Origin: Spirochaetales bacterium | Lineage (GTDB): Bacteria > Spirochaetota > Spirochaetia > SZUA-6 > DRHE01 | Reading direction: 5' to 3' | DNA: 7,617 nt | Assembly (NCBI GenBank): GCA_016935715.1 | Contig: JAFGQJ010000012.1 | Coordinates: forward strand, 1 to 7,617 | Shown here: piece by piece, positions 6,601-7,617 of the stretch | How the letters are laid out: every line of letters starts with the position of its first letter | Position numbering within the stretch: the stretch's first letter is position 1 | Translations under genes and position numbers: made by a program | Notes under the pieces: model-generated | The model's input: only the letters and a program-made list of their open reading frames with translations | What the model was told of the DNA's origin: nothing | Database searches by the model: none

Positions 6601-6929
6601 ACCGCCAGGCCGATCAGGCAGGCGATGTCCGGCCGGCGAGAGGGCCTGCCGACATAGCGAACCGCGAAGGCGAGCAGGGCAATGCTGAACAGGCTGAGGC
6701 TCAGAGTCGCCAGCTCCGCCATGAGGAGGGATGAGCCGATCTCCAGCCACAGCGAAAGGCGCAGCAGCAGAGACGAAATCGCCCAGCAGGCCTCCATGGC
6801 CGCAAAAGCGGCAAAGGACTGGTTGAGGGAGCGTCTGATTCCCGTTCCCAGAACGGTAAGGATCAGGGCAATCGCGATGACCGCGGCGCAGCACAGGGCA
6901 ATGACGTCTATCCAGAAGAGTATGGTCAT
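3621..6929 (-). CDS. Hybrid sensor histidine kinase: 7TM-GAF-PAS-GAF-HisKA-HATPase-REC
   Basis: A 1102-aa inner-membrane signalling protein. Residues about 3-225 form roughly seven hydrophobic helices, like the 7TM sensor modules of histidine kinases. Then come GAF (~232-392), PAS (~405-522, starting at SEEKFRNLAEQSPNMIF), a second GAF (~533-697) and a short coiled coil. HisKA has the phospho-acceptor His735 in GGIAHDFNNLL. The HATPase domain has N847 (NLIVNARDA), D890-x-G892-x-G894 and GKGTGLGL (914-921). After an Ala-rich linker the receiver (~980-1100) has the acidic pair E987-D988, phospho-acceptor D1033 (TDVIMPGGMNG), S1062 and K1084. All catalytic residues are present. No HPt or separate regulator is nearby, so the output is unknown. 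GTG at 6956 gives nine more residues; neither start has a clear Shine-Dalgarno sequence. It is divergent from the lipoprotein at 7020. Confidence 0.95.
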   Translation of the reverse strand: MTILFWIDVIALCCAAVIAIALILTVLGTGIRRSLNQSFAAFAAMEACWAISSLLLRLSLWLEIGSSLLMAELATLSLSLFSIALLAFAVRYVGRPSRRPDIACLIGLAVAAASSVWLFRHRIVLDSRLVSNGSCTMQLSPLALMLCPVPITFLIWSLFLFLRNGRHVRERYFAFSALILLLGIFFGGILNLAFPIMSITNTVGVSLIGFGVIVRQLLNPLKEREARLRVVNRIAAAVNRTLEIDVLMETVYQEVTPLFRSDAFFVALYDEDTNELEFRLQVDEGIREPPDRQRLGAGLTSWVIENKKPLLIADFNRIPPDVPKPQLYGTLKMPASWLGVPMLVGSRVIGVICIQTYQSRTYGEQEQLLLSTIADQVAAAMHNARLYETVARELSERRHAERDLRESEEKFRNLAEQSPNMIFINSQGRVVYANRKCEEVMGYSREEFYDQEFGFLTLIDPQDVDRIKSIFTSHLAGEEVPPYEYMLRTRTNQRLDVIINTKLINYGDQQALLGIVTDISARKRTERLLQALNSASAAMEQAQSAEAVFVTAGQRFMQFGFHSVVFLLDEERQTLDLAYTSYDAAILEKLRGLMRIDLDLVSLPVVEGQALAEVVRGRQAIFSTARESFQRSFAKLEPPLIDQILEVVKVSQAVSAPMVLEDRVLGMLSVQSRDLGSDDIPTVTAFANQMAMAWRKAKLVEDLRESLEELQETQEQLLQAQKMEAVGKLAGGIAHDFNNLLTAIKGYTELLLRRTDSGDPSYSDLEGIKRASEQAARLTRQLLAFSRKQVLQPRNINLNDIILKMQEMLQRLIGEQIELVVELQEDLYTVLADPGQIEQIILNLIVNARDAMSGGGTLSLETANVVVGRKSSPATLAVADGEYIALTVRDTGSGMDVETRRRLFEPFFTTKETGKGTGLGLATVYGIVHQSNGTILVNSAPGEGTSFTIYLPRRKGAAETKASAETKAAAAGPGERLYGSETILLVEDEQMVRQLAARVLGEYGYTVLAAARGTEALEIAAGRCEPIELMITDVIMPGGMNGKQLADRLAETRPEMKVLFISGYADAGLFSSAGQDGRIQLLEKPFAPLVLIQKVRQLLDSG
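4026..4058 (-). repeat. 18-bp-period direct repeat in the kinase-receiver linker
   Basis: A 15-nt sequence occurs identically at 4026-4040 and 4044-4058. It encodes the repeated AETK in AETKASAETKAAAAG, the Ala/Glu/Lys-rich helical-looking linker between HATPase and receiver. A recent in-frame duplication lengthening the linker is the simplest reading. Confidence 0.75.
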
Positions 6930-6970
6930 GGATAGTTCTATTTTCGGTACATTCACTCGCGATCACAGCC

Positions 6971-6981
6971 GTAAAATTTAC
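6971..6981. promoter_or_regulatory. Short palindrome in the kinase/lipoprotein divergent region
   Basis: GTAAA-A-TTTAC is a perfect 5-bp inverted repeat around one central base, in the 6930-7019 gap between two divergently transcribed genes. It could be an operator half-site pair or just an AT-rich promoter element. TAAATT on the minus strand within it might serve as a weak -10 for the kinase. The evidence is only symmetry and position. Confidence 0.3.
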
Positions 6982-7006
6982 CCCTGCAGGCGCAATCCCG
7001 AGGGGC

Positions 7007-7012
7007 TATACT
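7007..7012 (+). promoter_or_regulatory. Possible -10 box close to the 7020 lipoprotein start
   Basis: TATACT (5 of 6 matches to TATAAT) ends 7 nt before the ATG at 7020. If used, transcription would start at or within a base or two of the ATG, giving a leaderless or nearly leaderless mRNA. No clear -35 lies 16-18 nt upstream. A GGGGG run (7013-7017) just before the ATG could instead be a closely spaced ribosome binding site on a longer transcript. Confidence 0.25.
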
Positions 7013-7019
7013 GGGGGAT

Positions 7020-7598
7020 ATGAACAATGTCACGAGATACGTCTCCGTCTGTATCCTGATCTTCCTCCTGTTTTCCTGCTCGGTTTTCCCCTCCGGCCGG
7101 ACTGAAGCCCCACCGGGCAAGCGGGAGACGCGGGTTTTCTGGGTACTGGACGGCACGATGAGCGCGGAAAGCGCGGAGATGTTTGTGGAGCGTTACCTCC
7201 TGCCCACCTCCCTGGCGGCAACACGGTGGACCGGGTTTACCGTCAAGGGGCAGGAGGTCCGCTTCGACACGACGGGAGGGTACCGGGTAGTCCGCAGGAA
7301 CAAGACACTGACAGACCCCATCGGGGCGCTGACCGTCTACGGCTACGATCTGATCGTCGACATGGTGAGGGATTCCGAGGCGCAGCCTGCCCGGAACTCT
7401 TCCCCCGAGTCCTACCGGATCCGCTTCACCTACCCCCTGGCGGCGGGCCCTCGATCCGGGGTGATTCCCCAACCCCTCGAACAGGCCCTCCTGGCCGGGA
7501 TCAGGAAGGACGGTCGTTCCGCCGGAAAAGGAAGGGTGGAGTCTGTCGACTACCTGGGCTCGGGGCGGTTCGAGGCGACGGTGCTGATCAGCGATTAG
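7020..7598 (+). CDS. Putative lipoprotein of unknown function
   Basis: A 192-aa protein with an N-terminal hydrophobic segment ending in LLFSC, Cys20 being the likely lipidation site, followed by a Ser/Pro/Gly-rich tether (SVFPSGRTEAPPGK). The mature part is mixed and strand-rich, with segments such as RVFWVLDGTM, RWTGFTVKGQEVRF and GYRVVRRNK. It ends in RVESVDYLGSGRFEATVLIS, suggesting a beta-rich fold. I recognise no family and see no catalytic motif. Only one other Cys (C11) lies in the signal segment, so no disulfide is expected in the mature protein. It is divergent from the sensor kinase; a functional link (for example as a periplasmic partner or target) is conceivable but unsupported. 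The coding call rests on the lipoprotein signal, intact length and lack of a competing frame. Confidence 0.75.
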   Translation: MNNVTRYVSVCILIFLLFSCSVFPSGRTEAPPGKRETRVFWVLDGTMSAESAEMFVERYLLPTSLAATRWTGFTVKGQEVRFDTTGGYRVVRRNKTLTDPIGALTVYGYDLIVDMVRDSEAQPARNSSPESYRIRFTYPLAAGPRSGVIPQPLEQALLAGIRKDGRSAGKGRVESVDYLGSGRFEATVLISD

Positions 7599-7617
7599 GA
7601 ATCGAAAATCGGGGATC

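Noticed and set aside
5733..6734. 333-aa plus-strand open frame
   Set aside because: Antisense to the 7TM and first GAF regions of the kinase; the composition is His/Gln/Gly/Arg-rich and featureless.
5806..6966. 386-aa minus-strand open frame overlapping the kinase N-terminus
   Set aside because: Same strand but another frame from the kinase. The Arg/Pro/Gly-rich translation lacks membrane helices or domains, whereas the kinase frame has clear ones.
6981..7005. CCCCT ... AGGGG inverted repeat upstream of the 7020 gene
   Set aside because: A 5-bp stem with a 15-nt loop in GC-rich DNA is expected by chance.

Overview
The window is a GC-rich (about 60% by eye) bacterial chromosomal segment, densely coded on both strands, with no RNA genes, mobile elements or CRISPR arrays that I can see. 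Two predicted lipoproteins with loose lipoboxes (LGSC and LFSC) and a large membrane-bound hybrid histidine kinase point to a Gram-negative-type envelope. The lipobox style would suit a spirochaete, but that assignment is a guess from style, not from a marker gene.

Region 1 (about 1-2910, minus strand) reads as one compact operon, transcribed right to left. A TATAAT box at 2905-2910 is followed by a possible 40-codon leader ORF, then a THEP1-type P-loop NTPase, an unrecognised 80-aa protein, a fumarylacetoacetate hydrolase (FAH) family enzyme, a four-helix GtrA-family membrane protein, a hot-dog fold thioesterase and the N-terminus of a nitroreductase cut by the window edge. Spacing is very tight: ATGA overlaps, an ATGAGTAG overlap, a TGAATG junction and gaps of about 20 nt. 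This implies co-transcription and translational coupling. The enzymes do not form an obvious textbook pathway. FAH, thioesterase and nitroreductase would fit catabolism or detoxification of small organic acids, acyl-CoA thioesters and electrophiles, but that grouping is inference.

Region 2 (2938-3606, plus strand) is a divergently transcribed lipoprotein with a CHAP/NlpC-P60-like Cys-His hydrolase domain. It has a putative calcium-type loop beside the catalytic histidine and a perfect 10-bp hairpin just after the signal peptide. It converges on region 3 with only 14 nt between the stop codons.

Region 3 (3621-6929 or 6956, minus strand) is a single ~1100-aa hybrid sensor kinase: seven membrane helices, GAF, PAS, GAF, HisKA, HATPase and a C-terminal receiver. 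No partner regulator is visible.

Region 4 (7020-7598, plus strand) is a short lipoprotein of unknown function, divergent from the kinase across a gap of about 63-90 bp that contains a small palindrome.

No clearly new biological system stands out. The best leads are the leader-ORF/NTPase junction, the unknown 80-aa protein locked between NTPase and FAH, the intragenic hairpin and the Ca-loop hydrolase.
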